Origin: Microcystis aeruginosa Ma_SC_T_19800800_S464
Lineage (GTDB): Bacteria > Cyanobacteriota > Cyanobacteriia > Cyanobacteriales > Microcystaceae
Direction of reading: 5' to 3'
Assembly: GCA_007095785.1 (NCBI GenBank)
Contig: SFBL01000023.1
Coordinates: forward strand, 1 to 40,787
Length of the DNA: 40,787 nt
The notes beneath the pieces were generated by a model, which ran no database searches, was not told where the DNA came from, and saw only the letters and a list, made by a program, of their open reading frames with translations. A program made the translations under genes and the position numbers. Shown here one piece after another: positions 1-8,534 of this stretch. The first letter of the stretch is position 1; each line of letters begins with the position of its first letter.

Positions 1-134
1 TCCAGAGATTCAGGAATTTTTGTCCAATCAATCAATTGGTGAACTTCGGGAAAGAAGAAATGTAAAAATGCTTCAAAATACTCGGTTAATGCTTCTTTCC
101 ATGGTTCATCATAATTGGCAGTTGTTGGGTTCAT
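1..134 (-). CDS. Rpn/DUF4351-type putative nuclease, N-terminal part (partial)
   Basis: Reading the minus strand from the ATG at 134 gives 44 codons open to the window edge. The protein begins MNPTTANYDEPWKEALTEYF and continues with an FEAFLHFFFPEVHQLIDW segment. The pattern YDxPWKEALxxYFExFxxFFFPxxHxxIDW is the usual N-terminus of the large cyanobacterial Rpn/YhgA-like (DUF4351) family, whose members carry a PD-(D/E)XK nuclease-like fold and are often mislabelled transposase or flagellar protein. The catalytic residues would lie beyond the edge, so activity cannot be judged. An 80-codon reading frame on the opposite strand here is only its shadow. The family call is from memory of the N-terminal pattern. 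Confidence 0.7.
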   Translation of the reverse strand, partial: MNPTTANYDEPWKEALTEYFEAFLHFFFPEVHQLIDWTKIPESL

Positions 135-258
135 GGCAAGTCGCTACCAATCGGAAAGTTAGGCACTCATCTAAATCTATTATTCCCCATAAATATCAGA
201 AATGCTACTTGTCGTCACAAAACTTCCCATTAGAGCAACCTACATCTACATCTTTGTT

Positions 259-286
259 CTGACATTTATTGGTAAAACTATATAAT
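259..286 (+). promoter_or_regulatory. Orphan sigma-70-like promoter candidate
   Basis: CTGACA (259-264), a 16-bp spacer and a perfect TATAAT (281-286) face rightwards. No plus-strand gene follows before hisZ, which converges from the other side. If active, it would make a transcript through the palindromic repeat at 407-479 and antisense to the hisZ 3' end. Function unknown; a chance match in AT-rich DNA is possible. Confidence 0.35.
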
Positions 287-406
287 GCCGTCAGATAGCG
301 GCTCTTCTGGTTTATGTTTGGAAACGAGGTCTATTCTCGCGAAACAGGTGCAAGATTTTGAGGGAATCGTGCTTCAAAACCTTGCGTTTTCATCGGCCCG
401 CGTCCT

Positions 407-479
407 GTAGGGGCGAAGCATTCGGATAAAAAATCTACGGTTTCACCGATAGGTTATTGCCCAAATGCTTCGCCCGTAG
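407..479. repeat. Palindromic interspersed repeat (about 73 bp)
   Basis: The left arm GTAGGGGCGAAGCATT (407-422) and right arm AATGCTTCGCCCGTAG (464-479) are inverted repeats matching at 14 of 16 positions, around a 41-nt centre. This is the look of the short dispersed palindromes common in Microcystis and related genomes. It lies in the gene-free stretch 135-553, just past the 3' end of hisZ. The rest of that stretch shows no convincing gene. Mobility and copy number cannot be seen from one copy. Confidence 0.6.
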
Positions 480-553
480 TTTTTGCCGCAAACCCTAGAT
501 AGAGTCCTATAGCAGCGGGCAGAAGGCAGGATTTTCGCTACTTTTGCCCCCTT

Positions 554-1771
554 TTAGAGAGATTCTTCGCTCACGGAACCATCTTCTCGCACCCAGGCGA
601 GATTTTTAATCATTCGATCGCGGGCATAGGTGCGAATTTGTGCCTCGCTGCGACCACCTAAATCGATCGCCACCCTCAGATTCGGATCACTGGTGCGAAG
701 GGAGCGAGCTTTACTAAAAGTCGCTATCTGGGCGTTATTGCCCAAAGGGATAAACAACCAGTCGAGGGGAGGAGCTTGACTGGGTAAAGTCTGCCCTGAT
801 AATAAACTTTCGTGCAGTTCTTCGATATTCAGGGAAAAACCGATACCGGGAGCCGATTGACCCTGGGGATGAAAAACGCCCAATAATTGATCATAGCGTC
901 CGCCCTGGCCTAAAATACTGAGATTTTGCTGGTGATCACTAACCGCTTTAAAAACGATGCCGGTGTAGTAATCAAAGGTTTGAATGAGACTTAAATCGAG
1001 AATTAGGGGGAAGGGTTCAGAGCGATCAGCATTAAGCAGCTCTACTAGGGATTTAAGGTTATTAACGGCTTTTTGGGCCGATTCTTCCTGGGCTAATACT
1101 GCCACTTGTGCGAGGACATCCTCAGGATTACCGCGCAGGTGAAATAATTGTCGGGCTTGCTGCCGGAGGGTTTCGTTGGGATAGGGAAGATTTTCGAGGC
1201 TAACGTAGTCAAGGAGGGCTAAACAGCGTTTTACCTGTTCCCGCAAGGGACCGGGAAAAGGAGAAAGTAGGGAACGAGTCAAACCCGCTTCTCCTAGAAT
1301 AATCTGCCAGTTAGGGACGGCCAAACTATCGAAACAGTCAGCCAAGAGCAGTAAAATCTCGGCATCAGCTAGTAAACCGCCGGAAAAGAGCAATTCTACC
1401 CCTGCTTGATAGAATTCCACTTGACGACCGTGATAAGCGGCACTAGGGCGACGAAAAACGTTAGCCCGATAACAGAGACGTTGGGGATAGGACTCCCCAC
1501 TCATGCGGGTGACGGCACTACGGGCAATGGAAGCGGTTAATTCAGGGCGTAATCCCGATAGTCCTTGACTATCCCCGTGCAGTTGGATCACGGTGCCCGG
1601 ATTGATCGTACCGCCTGCGGTGAGGGTATCGAGCCATTCAATGGTGGAGGTGACAATCCTTTGATAGCCCCAACGCTGAAAGACAGACTGAAGGCGATCG
1701 TTAATCCAGCCTTTTTGGGTAACTTCTAGGGGTAATAAATCCCTTGTCCCCGCCGGGGGTTGATGAATCAT
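554..1771 (-). CDS. hisZ: ATP phosphoribosyltransferase regulatory subunit HisZ
   Basis: 405 residues, a class II histidyl-tRNA-synthetase-like catalytic core without a complete C-terminal anticodon-binding domain, as expected for HisZ. It starts with the PAGTRDLLP motif and contains LRPELTASIAR (motif 2 region), YRANVFRR and a late FDYYTGIVFKA / GQGGRYDQLLG stretch seen in HisS/HisZ proteins. HisZ joins short-form HisG to catalyse and feedback-regulate the first step of histidine synthesis in the cytoplasm; hisG is not in this window. It lies 38 bp downstream of the J-domain gene on the same strand and may share its transcript. Cyanobacteria commonly keep hisZ near an inositol-phosphatase and a ferredoxin gene, as here. 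Confidence 0.92.
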   Translation of the reverse strand: MIHQPPAGTRDLLPLEVTQKGWINDRLQSVFQRWGYQRIVTSTIEWLDTLTAGGTINPGTVIQLHGDSQGLSGLRPELTASIARSAVTRMSGESYPQRLCYRANVFRRPSAAYHGRQVEFYQAGVELLFSGGLLADAEILLLLADCFDSLAVPNWQIILGEAGLTRSLLSPFPGPLREQVKRCLALLDYVSLENLPYPNETLRQQARQLFHLRGNPEDVLAQVAVLAQEESAQKAVNNLKSLVELLNADRSEPFPLILDLSLIQTFDYYTGIVFKAVSDHQQNLSILGQGGRYDQLLGVFHPQGQSAPGIGFSLNIEELHESLLSGQTLPSQAPPLDWLFIPLGNNAQIATFSKARSLRTSDPNLRVAIDLGGRSEAQIRTYARDRMIKNLAWVREDGSVSEESL

Positions 1772-1809
1772 GGGAGTTTGCTGATCAAAATCGGTGGCAC
1801 TGGTTAGTC

Positions 1810-2751
1810 CTATTTATTCTTTTTACCACCAAATAGAGACCAAAAACCGCCCTTGCGATCTCCTTCCTTTTTTTGTCCCTTCTGGTCTTGCATTTCAGTA
1901 TTAGGATTAACTACTTGATCTAGTTCCCGTTTGCATCTAATCACCGTCGTATCTTTGGGGCTGGCTTGCCAAGCGCGACTGATATGAACCCGGGCCATGG
2001 AGAGTTGATTTTGTCGCAGGTAGGCTAAACCGAGCAGAGCGTGACAGATGCTATTATCCGGTTCTTCCCGCAGGGCATCGCGCAATTCTCGCAAAGCTTG
2101 GGCGGGATTATTTTGGTCAAGAGAGGCTTGAGCCCGGCGAATATAGGCTTCTAGGGGCGATTCCTTGGCTTTAGCCTCGGCTGCCGTGGTGACAGCCGCT
2201 GCAACTAACTCGGACTGGTTAGTATTGCCCTGGGAGATAAAGACTTTCGGGGGGGCTTTCTTGTTGCCCCGACCTTCGGTTAAGACCAGATAAACCAGAT
2301 TGAGTTCACTGAGTTGGGCGATTTTCTGATAGGCATTTTCTAGGGCGGTATATTGATCGATCGCCAAAGATTGCAAAATTTTTTGATAGGCTAATTCATA
2401 GTTAGCGCTAGATTGGGCTAGTTTTCTAGCTGGTTCGCTACTGATGGTAATTTTACCCGAATCCCTCGCCATTGCCTTGCCCATTTGTGCTAAAATAAGC
2501 CGGAATTCTTCCCGAGATAGGTTGTAGCCCAGATGTTCGTAGGCTGGGTTAACTAATTTTGCGAGTAACTGATTAGCCTGTTCCCTTTCGGCGGGGGTGT
2601 GAATGCGACAGGTATCGGGATGGAGTTTATAGGCAATTTTTAAGTAACGCTCGCGAATCTCCTCCTGTTCGGCATCGATCGAGACTCCTAAAATAGCGAA
2701 GTGATCGATTAAATCATATTGAAATAATCCCTGGGAAATTGGAAAAGTCAT
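1810..2751 (-). CDS. J-domain protein with C-terminal TPR-like repeats
   Basis: The chosen ATG at 2751 gives about 313 residues beginning MTFPISQGLFQYDLIDHFAI. An in-frame TTG at 2817 would add a 22-residue hydrophobic leader but is a weak start. Residues 15-80 form a DnaJ-like J domain with the HPD tripeptide at about 44-46 (YKLHPDTC), which stimulates Hsp70 ATPase. The C-terminal half has TPR-like helices (ASLDQNNPAQALRELRDAL; AYLRQNQLSMARVHISRAW) followed by a basic, glycine-rich tail ending FGGKKNK. No zinc-finger or G/F region is present, so this is a class III J protein, probably a specialised DnaK co-chaperone. Its client is not evident. It stands between the IMPase gene (202 bp upstream) and hisZ (38 bp downstream). 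Confidence 0.85.
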   Translation of the reverse strand: MTFPISQGLFQYDLIDHFAILGVSIDAEQEEIRERYLKIAYKLHPDTCRIHTPAEREQANQLLAKLVNPAYEHLGYNLSREEFRLILAQMGKAMARDSGKITISSEPARKLAQSSANYELAYQKILQSLAIDQYTALENAYQKIAQLSELNLVYLVLTEGRGNKKAPPKVFISQGNTNQSELVAAAVTTAAEAKAKESPLEAYIRRAQASLDQNNPAQALRELRDALREEPDNSICHALLGLAYLRQNQLSMARVHISRAWQASPKDTTVIRCKRELDQVVNPNTEMQDQKGQKKEGDRKGGFWSLFGGKKNK

Positions 2752-2953
2752 AGAGAGTATCCTAACTTTAATCGAAATGATAATCGCAATAAATATTAGA
2801 ACTCCCGCAAAAATCAAAAATCTTCCGTTAGGTGAGTAGAATCCTAGACAGAAGACTCCAAGACAGGCGGAGAAAAAAGACAGATGTTTTAGATATTTTT
2901 TTGACCCGATAGCGCCTCGAGAACTTACTTTTGCGGGAGGTCTAGGAAAAGAA

Positions 2954-3775
2954 TTAAAACTGAAAGCTCCAAGAGGCCGCTTTTTGCAGAGCTTGGCTTA
3001 AGGAGGTGTGAATCTGTCCGTTAGTGGCCAGGATTCGCCCCGTTTCCATCAGAAAAGGACTCTCATCGTAGGCGGTAATTTTACCGCCAGCTTCTTCGAT
3101 CAGAATAATTCCCGCAGCCATATCCCAGGGATTAATCCCTCGTTCCCAATAACCATCTAAGCGCCCACAGGCCACATCGGTTAAGTCTTTGGCAGCGGAA
3201 CCGCTGCGGCGTACCCCTTGGGTCAGATGGGTCAGATAACAGAATTCAGCATAATTATTATCGGGGGTTTGACAGCGATCATAGGCAAAGCCCGTCACCA
3301 GTAAACTTTTTTCTAGTTCACTTGTCTGGGAGACATGGATGGGACGACGGTTCAGGGTGGCCCCCAAACCCCTGGCTGCCCGAAATAGTTCCTTTCTAAA
3401 GGGGTTATAGATGACTCCCACTTTTGCTTTCCCTGCGATCAGTAGTCCGATGGAGACGACGGATACGGGATAACCGTGGGCATAGTTGGTGGTGCCATCG
3501 AGAGGATCGATCGCCCAGAGATAGTCGCTTTCTGTCCCTGGCAGTTTTCCCGATTCTTCCGCTAAAATCCCGTGTTTGGGAAAGTGACGGCCAATAACTT
3601 TGAGAATTTCTGTTTCTGCTCGACGATCTATTTCCGTCACTAAATCGCCCGATCGCCCTTTTTCTTCTATTGTCTCGATTTTGCCCCAATTATCGAGGAT
3701 AAGCGTTCCCGCCGCTAGGGCGGCTTCGCTGGCAATGTCTAGGTATTTTTCTAATTGGCTGCTGGTATCTAGCAC
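2954..3775 (-). CDS. Inositol monophosphatase family protein
   Basis: 273 residues with the complete metal-dependent phosphatase signature: Glu-Glu at 73-74 (ILAEESG), DPLDGTTNYAHGYP from residue 90, and a second motif GINPWDMAAG with Asp at about 218. These residues bind the Mg ions that cleave phosphate esters. Substrates in the family include inositol-1-phosphate, fructose-1,6-bisphosphate, histidinol phosphate and PAP, and sequence alone does not choose among them. The neighbouring hisZ makes histidinol-phosphate phosphatase a possibility, but that is inference. The gene follows the ferredoxin gene after a 14-bp gap, so the two are probably one operon. Confidence 0.9.
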   Translation of the reverse strand: MLDTSSQLEKYLDIASEAALAAGTLILDNWGKIETIEEKGRSGDLVTEIDRRAETEILKVIGRHFPKHGILAEESGKLPGTESDYLWAIDPLDGTTNYAHGYPVSVVSIGLLIAGKAKVGVIYNPFRKELFRAARGLGATLNRRPIHVSQTSELEKSLLVTGFAYDRCQTPDNNYAEFCYLTHLTQGVRRSGSAAKDLTDVACGRLDGYWERGINPWDMAAGIILIEEAGGKITAYDESPFLMETGRILATNGQIHTSLSQALQKAASWSFQF

Positions 3776-3789
3776 GATTAATCCCTAAT

Positions 3790-4158
3790 CTATTCCTCAT
3801 CTAAGGGTAAACCAAAACGCACTTTCCCACGGGCAAAAAAGCGACCGAATTGCAGTTCATAGACTTCATCTTCGTCTTGGGTAGCTACTTCCATATCGCT
3901 ATGGGCATAACTGACACAAAGTAAAGCATAACCTCTGGCTTTTAATTCCGGTGATAGTCCAATCGCTTCTGGTTGATCAATATCTCCTGATAATACCCTG
4001 ACTGCGCAGCTGGTACAAGCTCCATTGCGACAGGAAAAGGGTAATTGATGACCCTGTTTTTCCAGACTGTGCAGTATATAGTTATCGTCGGGAACGGTGG
4101 TGGTAAATTTTTCGCCCGTCTGACGATTATTAACGGTGATTTGATGATATTTAGTCAT
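3790..4158 (-). CDS. Plant-type 2Fe-2S ferredoxin
   Basis: 122 residues with the chloroplast-type 2Fe-2S ligand set: Cys43, Cys48 and Cys51 in FSCRNGACTSCAVRV and Cys81 in LLCVSYAHSD. It is longer than photosynthetic PetF (about 97 residues) because of a C-terminal extension (LQFGRFFARGKVRFGLPLDEE). It therefore looks like one of the accessory ferredoxins of cyanobacteria rather than the main photosystem I acceptor. Soluble, cytoplasmic electron carrier; partner unknown. It is the first gene of a probable ferredoxin-IMPase transcript, with an extended -10 element about 80 bp upstream of the start. Confidence 0.9.
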   Translation of the reverse strand: MTKYHQITVNNRQTGEKFTTTVPDDNYILHSLEKQGHQLPFSCRNGACTSCAVRVLSGDIDQPEAIGLSPELKARGYALLCVSYAHSDMEVATQDEDEVYELQFGRFFARGKVRFGLPLDEE

Positions 4159-4239
4159 AGTTTAGTTAGGCGGAAATTAAATTATCGATGCAATTCTAGA
4201 TAGTTCTAAATTTAGGGGCTATTTTGGTCAGCAGTATCA

Positions 4240-4248
4240 ATTATATCA
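4240..4248 (-). promoter_or_regulatory. Extended -10 promoter candidate for the ferredoxin gene
   Basis: On the minus strand the sequence reads TGATATAAT, a TGn plus perfect TATAAT extended -10 box. No convincing -35 sits 16-18 bp upstream, as is typical for extended -10 promoters. It would give a leader of about 75 nt before the ATG at 4158. Confidence 0.45.
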
Positions 4249-4328
4249 TCAATAATTGCTCAAATAGTTATCATCTTGACAAATTCTACTTGAGAACTAT
4301 TGACTTTTTTGGGGTCGATTGGCAATTT

Positions 4329-6575
4329 TTATGGTTCTTTTAAATTCATCTCTTTTAATCTAACTGCACCGTCGATAATTGAGATTTCTTGGGAGCCAAT
4401 TTGCACGATCGCATCTAATCCCTTACCAATAATTTTAACTGCTGGGGGGCGACTTTTCTGCACGGTCATCACCAGAAAAAAATCCTCGCTACCCGTGGCT
4501 AAAATGCGTTTACCCGTATTAGTTTTCTCGACTTTTAAAGTCACGGGGGTGATAAAAGTTCCCTGCATATTTGCACCATTTTGAGTGATAGTAAAACTAT
4601 TTTTTCCGAGAGTGACATTTCCCTGGGTATTCATCACCCAAGTTTTATTAATAAATTCTGGTTCATCGACTTTACCTAATAATTTATCCATCAAGACGAA
4701 TAATCCGGGGGAACCAGAGGACAGTCCGTAATCGACGGCGAAAGAGCGTACTAAAGCGACTCCTGCTGGTGGATTAGCCCCTTTAACCATGATTTTATCA
4801 GTTTTTAACGTAATTACTCCCGAACCATCGGGACTAGATTGAAAAGTTATCGGTTTTGCCTGAAACCAAGGCGGTGTTTTCGGGAAAATAACCGTATTTT
4901 CCGAGTTCCAGTCGCCTTTTGACCCCTCAAAACTCGCCCAATGTCCTCCTAATCCCCAAATTCTCACACTAGCGACATCGGGAAAAGACCATCCCCCCAC
5001 AAAAGGTTGCTGTTTGAGATAGATACTAGCGACAAAATCCTCTTCATTTTGCCAGCGATTACGAAAAGCATAAAATCCCTTTTGTTGATCAACTAAAACC
5101 CGGTCAAGTTGGCGTTCGGGATTTTCTGGGATAAGATTAGATGGATAAGCAGCGAGGAGAAAAGGGGCAATATGAGGATAATGGGGGTGAAAAAGTTGTT
5201 TTTCTTGACCTTGTAATCGCCATTTTATTGCTGGTAGCCATGATTTATCGGTAATTCCCAATCCGATAGTTAATAAAGATACCCCTACAAACATCTGATG
5301 TCTACCGTAGGCAGGAATCAATAATTGACCATTTTTAGGGACAATTCTGGTTAAATAATGGGGAATCAATTGGGCTGCCGAGGAACCAGTTACTAAGTCT
5401 AATCCGAGACTATTTCGATACCCTTGCAAAAAAGGAAAAACAGAAATAACCATGGGTTCGGTGCTGTATAAATCTCCTTCCGTGCCAAATCCTCGATCGC
5501 CGATAGCTGTGGTAAAATAGCGTTCGATGTGACGTTTCGCCATTTCCACCTGTGCAGAGGGATAATAGAGGGGATCGGGTGGTAAATCTTCCTTGAGAAT
5601 CGCTAAACTAGCTAATCCTGCCGCACCTCTGGCCCGCGCATTCCAGTTACTAACTGCGTCTCCATTCCAATCATTTTTGGGTAAACCACTGAGAAGTTTT
5701 TTACTTTCACTGGATAACCAGCGAGTAATTTCCTGTTGGCGCTTTTCTCCCCAAAAATCATAACAAAGATCGTAGGCGAGAGCGACTCCGGCGACAATTG
5801 GAGATTGTTCTAAGATTCTCCTTCCCCGATTTTTACGGGTTTTTTCGAGAATTTCCCAGGCGGTTTCTGCTGATTTTTGATCTTGATTTAAAATTGCTAA
5901 AAAACAATGACCTGTGGCATGATAACCGCCATTAGGCACATAACCATCATAATAAATTTTTTCTTGTAAACTGTTGTTTAATTGGGCGATAATAGTTTGA
6001 CCGATGGGAGTTTTCTCTTTTTCTCTGAGATTAGTTAATTCTGACTTGCGAAAGATTAAACGGGGATGTTCTCGCGCTTGTAGGGGTTGATGATTAGGGA
6101 CAGGATTAGGCCATAAAGGGGAAATTGTACCATTAACTTTGTTTTGTAGTCTTCTTCCCCCTAAAGTACCTTGATAACTGCCGATAAGTTGGTCTTGGTA
6201 GGGGACAATTTCGATATTATAAATAGCTTCCCTGACTTCCGCTTGCCAAGGGTGAGTTTGAATCTTGATTTTCACCTGTAATCGCCAAGCGTTGTCTAAT
6301 TTAATCGCTTTTACCGTACCTTGGTGATCCACTTCTTTATTGAATTTGGGTGCGTATCCCCACACCGACGGCTGACAAACGGATTGATCGCAGCTTAAAT
6401 CTAGGGTAAGATTTTGATAAACTGGTTTATCTTGCCACAGTTTCCAAACGCCATTTTTCAGGGTTAAACGAAGGTTGCCGGTTAATAATTGCGGATCGAT
6501 GGTTTCTTGACTAGGTGCGCTTGTACCACCTAGCCAAAGTAAGGGAATCACCGCTAAAAAAGGAGATATTTTCAT
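4329..6575 (-). CDS. Exported heparinase II/III- or alginate-lyase-like protein
   Basis: The ATG at 6575 overlaps the stop of the upstream prenyltransferase gene as ATGA (6572-6575) and starts a clean signal peptide (MKISPFLAVIPLLWLGG). A longer reading from a TTG at 6626 lacks support. The protein has about 748 residues: an N-terminal beta-rich region, an HPRLIFRKSEL motif, a helical toroid-like middle (residues about 200-450, with NDWNGDAVSNWNARARGAAG) and a C-terminal beta-sandwich-like part (GFYAFRNRW; GGHWASFEG). This layout matches polysaccharide lyases of the heparinase II/III and alginate-lyase group. Substrate unknown; it may act on the cell's own envelope polysaccharide. Overall similarity is judged by eye, so the family call is moderate. 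Confidence 0.5.
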   Translation of the reverse strand: MKISPFLAVIPLLWLGGTSAPSQETIDPQLLTGNLRLTLKNGVWKLWQDKPVYQNLTLDLSCDQSVCQPSVWGYAPKFNKEVDHQGTVKAIKLDNAWRLQVKIKIQTHPWQAEVREAIYNIEIVPYQDQLIGSYQGTLGGRRLQNKVNGTISPLWPNPVPNHQPLQAREHPRLIFRKSELTNLREKEKTPIGQTIIAQLNNSLQEKIYYDGYVPNGGYHATGHCFLAILNQDQKSAETAWEILEKTRKNRGRRILEQSPIVAGVALAYDLCYDFWGEKRQQEITRWLSSESKKLLSGLPKNDWNGDAVSNWNARARGAAGLASLAILKEDLPPDPLYYPSAQVEMAKRHIERYFTTAIGDRGFGTEGDLYSTEPMVISVFPFLQGYRNSLGLDLVTGSSAAQLIPHYLTRIVPKNGQLLIPAYGRHQMFVGVSLLTIGLGITDKSWLPAIKWRLQGQEKQLFHPHYPHIAPFLLAAYPSNLIPENPERQLDRVLVDQQKGFYAFRNRWQNEEDFVASIYLKQQPFVGGWSFPDVASVRIWGLGGHWASFEGSKGDWNSENTVIFPKTPPWFQAKPITFQSSPDGSGVITLKTDKIMVKGANPPAGVALVRSFAVDYGLSSGSPGLFVLMDKLLGKVDEPEFINKTWVMNTQGNVTLGKNSFTITQNGANMQGTFITPVTLKVEKTNTGKRILATGSEDFFLVMTVQKSRPPAVKIIGKGLDAIVQIGSQEISIIDGAVRLKEMNLKEP

Positions 6576-7513
6576 ATTAAACAAGCGATGGGAAATATAA
6601 GGTATTCTAGGAAGAATAATTTCCAAATAAATTGGTAAAATCGGCTGATTTCGCTTTTATCTTCTAAATTTACCCTGCGACTACGCCACCAAAGAAGAAG
6701 AAGTAGGAGCAGATGGGCGACAATGGCCAGAGGAGAATTAATTCCGGTTATCCCCAAGAGACCGACGGCAATCATCCCAGCATAACACAGAGAAATTGTC
6801 AATAGGGAAATTGTTAAGATTTTTTCGGGGCCGAGAAGGAGGGTAAAAGTGGTAATTTGGTAAATGCGATCGCCTTCTAGATCAGGAACATCCTTGAAAA
6901 TAGCGATTGCAAAGGTGAAAACGAGAACAAAAGCTGTTAAAACCCAGACTGAGGGATAGATAGACTGATTTTGATTAATAACTGTGTTGTAGTGGCGAAA
7001 AAGACCTAAATTAACGATGACACCCCGGACGGTAAAAATACAGAAGGCTGCCCAGAGGGGAAAGCGTTTTAAACGCACTGGTGGCAAGGAATAGGCAGTA
7101 CCGATGAGTAAACTAATGCCCACGGTGATTAACAGCCAAAAACCACCGATAAAAGCCAGTATAATTGCTAAAATACCAGTAAAACCCACGATTAACCCTC
7201 CTGTTAACCGAGAAAATTCGCCCTTGGCTAGGGGAAGCTGGGGTTTATTGATTTTATCGATGTCGATGTCTTCCAACTGATTTAAACCGACGATATAGAC
7301 ATTACCCGCAAGACAAGCGACCCAAGTGAGCAATAAAACCGGCCAATGGCTAAAAAAATCGCTGATATTGCCCAAAGCAATTAAATACAGACTTAAAACA
7401 CTTAAAGAAGTGCCGATAATCGTATGGGGACGGGAAAATTTCCAGAGACTCCCTAACCAGTGGAGAAAGTTAGGCCGGGGATGGTTAACTGGAAGAAAAG
7501 GAGCTTGATTCAT
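6572..7513 (-). CDS. hpt: Homogentisate phytyltransferase (tocopherol synthesis)
   Basis: About 313 residues from the ATG at 7513; a longer frame from a TTG at 7567 reaches almost into the tRNA gene and is not accepted. It is a polytopic UbiA-superfamily prenyltransferase with both Asp-rich motifs: NQLEDIDIDKINKPQLPLAK (first, binds the Mg-diphosphate) and KDVPDLEGDRIYQI (second). The N-terminal WKFSRPHTIIGTSLSV segment is typical of cyanobacterial and plastid homogentisate phytyltransferases (Slr1736/VTE2). It joins phytyl diphosphate to homogentisate, the committed step to alpha-tocopherol, in the membrane. Translationally coupled (ATGA) to the lyase-like gene downstream. Confidence 0.88.
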   Translation of the reverse strand: MNQAPFLPVNHPRPNFLHWLGSLWKFSRPHTIIGTSLSVLSLYLIALGNISDFFSHWPVLLLTWVACLAGNVYIVGLNQLEDIDIDKINKPQLPLAKGEFSRLTGGLIVGFTGILAIILAFIGGFWLLITVGISLLIGTAYSLPPVRLKRFPLWAAFCIFTVRGVIVNLGLFRHYNTVINQNQSIYPSVWVLTAFVLVFTFAIAIFKDVPDLEGDRIYQITTFTLLLGPEKILTISLLTISLCYAGMIAVGLLGITGINSPLAIVAHLLLLLLLWWRSRRVNLEDKSEISRFYQFIWKLFFLEYLIFPIACLI

Positions 7514-7574
7514 AAAAAAAATCAATACTAGGGCAAGTAATCTGTTAAAATAATAATCCAGACTCAAACCCTGT

Positions 7575-7661
7575 GGAGAGGTGGCAGAGTGGTTGAATGC
7601 GGCAGACTCGAAATCTGCTTTAGGGTCACACCTAACGTGGGTTCAAATCCCACCCTCTCCG
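7575..7661 (+). tRNA. tRNA-Ser (anticodon CGA)
   Basis: 87 nt with acceptor stem GGAGAGG (7575-7581) pairing CCTCTCC (7654-7660) and discriminator G. The anticodon arm GCAGA-CTCGAAA-TCTGC gives anticodon CGA (Ser, codon UCG). A long variable arm (after TCTGC, about TTTAGGGTCACACCTAAC) and a T-arm loop GTTCAAATC confirm a type II serine tRNA. CCA is not encoded. It is transcribed divergently from hpt, whose start is about 60 bp away. Confidence 0.96.
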
Positions 7662-7765
7662 TTGAACTGATAACTTAGTGCTGTCGTTAAGGAGCTTAAG
7701 GGATGTAGCGTTGTCCTAGGTGGTTTCCGCAAGAGCAAAAGCTTTTCTAATCCCCCTTAACTTCT

Positions 7766-8428
7766 TCACTTTTTCATGGCCAGGGTCAACCCATCACCAA
7801 TGGGAATAATACTGATATTTACCCGTTCATCCTGCTGAATTTTGGCATTAAGGGAACGGATAATTTTGGTGCGATTATCGGTGCTATCGGCCGCCGCTAC
7901 CCGTCCCGACCAAAAAACATTATCGATAGCGATAATTCCGCCGCTTCTGACCAATTGTAAAGCCCGTTCGTAGTAGCGATCATAATTACTTTTATCGGCA
8001 TCGATAAAGACAAAATCAAAACTATTACTTTCTCCCCCGGCGATTAATTGATCTAAAGTCTCCAGGGCCGGAGCAATTCTTAAATCGATTTTAGCGGTGA
8101 CACTGGCCTGCTGCCAATAACGGCGGGCTATACTGGTATATTCTTCGCTTAGATCACAGGCGATCAGCTTGCCTTCTGGGGGTAAAGCTAAGGCCACCAC
8201 TAGCGCACTATAACCAGTAAAAACCCCTATTTCTAGGGCTTTTTTCGCTCCGATCGCCTGTACCAAAAAAGCCATAAATTGACCTTGTTCGGGGGAAATC
8301 TGCATGACTGCCAGGGGTTGAGAGGCAGTTTCTTGACGTAATTGAGCTAAAATAGGAGATTCTCGCAGACAGATAGATTGATAATAGGAATAAAATTGTT
8401 GATCGAGTCCAAGAGTTTGATTAGCCAT
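7766..8428 (-). CDS. Cation-dependent O-methyltransferase (SynOMT-like)
   Basis: About 220 residues from the ATG at 8428 (MANQTLGLDQQFYSYYQSI). An in-frame ATG at 8536 would add 36 residues overlapping the divergent kinase gene and is rejected. Class I SAM-binding fold: EIGVFTGYSALVVALALP (motif I), CDLSEEYTSIARRYWQQA, FIDADKSNYDRYYE (metal-binding Asp) and AIDNVFWSGRV. It closely follows the Synechocystis protein Slr0095 (SynOMT), a Mg-dependent enzyme of the caffeoyl-CoA O-methyltransferase family acting on catechol-type phenylpropanoids and flavonoids in vitro. The natural cyanobacterial substrate is unknown. Soluble. It shares a 106-bp divergent promoter region with the kinase. Confidence 0.88.
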   Translation of the reverse strand: MANQTLGLDQQFYSYYQSICLRESPILAQLRQETASQPLAVMQISPEQGQFMAFLVQAIGAKKALEIGVFTGYSALVVALALPPEGKLIACDLSEEYTSIARRYWQQASVTAKIDLRIAPALETLDQLIAGGESNSFDFVFIDADKSNYDRYYERALQLVRSGGIIAIDNVFWSGRVAAADSTDNRTKIIRSLNAKIQQDERVNISIIPIGDGLTLAMKK

Positions 8429-8534
8429 AAAAAAATTGCTAGTGGATAGAGTTATCGGGTAAAATTCTGGGTAATCTGAAGCTAGAGAGACCGTATTGGT
8501 TAACCAAAAAGGAAGACTTGGCAGGAAGCAAATC

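Noticed and set aside
20-262. 80-codon plus-strand reading frame at the left edge
   Set aside because: It is antisense to the recognisable Rpn-family N-terminus on the minus strand and has no family-like features.
2752-2817. Longer start of the J-domain protein with a hydrophobic leader
   Set aside because: It uses a TTG codon; the ATG at 2751 has a better context and begins right before the conserved J-domain lead-in.
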